From Breviolum minutum Mf 1.05b.01 (Eukaryota; Sar; Dinophyceae; Suessiales; Symbiodiniaceae): a stretch of DNA of 64,000 bases. Below, piece by piece: positions 63,879 through 64,000 of the stretch; positions within the stretch are counted from its first letter, which is position 1; each line of letters starts with the position of its first letter. The position numbers and the translations under genes are program-made. The notes under the pieces are model-generated. The model saw nothing but the letters and a program-made list of their open reading frames with translations, was not told the origin of the DNA and ran no database searches. Location of the stretch: the NCBI GenBank assembly GCA_000507305.1, contig DF239942.1, positions 89,449-153,448 on the forward strand, written 5' to 3'.

Positions 63879-64000
63879 ACCAGCAAAAATCCTCAGGAGG
63901 AGACCCCCAACAGTCCCAAAAATGAATGAACAATGAACATGCAGCTTTACAAAACACAGGATGCCTCCAATTTTTCAGATGTTGTTTGACCTCAAATCGT

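Overview
The window looks like nuclear DNA of a dinoflagellate, most likely of the Symbiodiniaceae/Polarella type. This is inferred from several signs together: small exons with GC-AG and GA-AG as well as GT-AG introns, nearly all convincing coding sequence on the + strand, a ubiquitin-like plus FN-Q-S-L repeat protein of a kind abundant in these algae, and a dense litter of ~100-bp palindromic elements and microsatellites. There are no rRNA genes, recognisable tRNAs, operons or CRISPR arrays.

Layout. (1) 1-8.8 kb is one interrupted + strand gene, cut at its 5' end by the window. Its exons encode, in order, a low-complexity region with three 23-residue repeats, a possible PUA/ASCH-like domain, a C5-cytosine methyltransferase (motifs I, IV, VI, VIII and X visible, spread over six exons), a basic linker, a helix-turn-helix region, a pogo/Tc1-like DDE transposase core and an acidic C-terminal region. 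Most of its introns, and the 1.1 kb after its stop, carry the 12-mer ATGTTCTAAGTG in either orientation. I found 20 exact copies of its 9-bp core between 1.58 and 9.87 kb and none in the other 54 kb. This is the most interesting part of the window: it looks like a DNA transposon (or a domesticated relative) that carries its own DNA methyltransferase. (2) 9.98-20.8 kb holds a series of short coding-like exons, probably of one or more unrecognised host genes, ending at a TAA at 20797. (3) 21.2-25.3 kb holds exons of a beta-propeller-like gene, with an intact ubiquitin-like/FNIP-type repeat gene (22.2-23.3 kb) lying between them. (4) 27.6-35.0 kb is a second mobile element: a tyrosine-recombinase (YR) retrotransposon related to DIRS/Ngaro elements, with a YR ORF, a Gag-like CCCH ORF, then a methyltransferase-like domain joined to reverse transcriptase and RNase H. 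The YR ORF is open. The polymerase reading frame is broken by a stop, a frameshift and a probable deletion. (5) 35-64 kb is a host region with scattered exons, a three-exon in-phase gene fragment around a ~690-bp ATC-repeat intron, and at least eight families of short inverted-repeat elements.

Two unrelated mobile elements in the same 64 kb therefore each encode a cytosine-methyltransferase-like domain. Retrotransposon-borne C5 methyltransferases have been reported in Symbiodinium; a methyltransferase fused to a cut-and-paste transposase I do not recognise from the literature. Exon boundaries are my own reading from codon continuity and splice-like dinucleotides; none has transcript support here.
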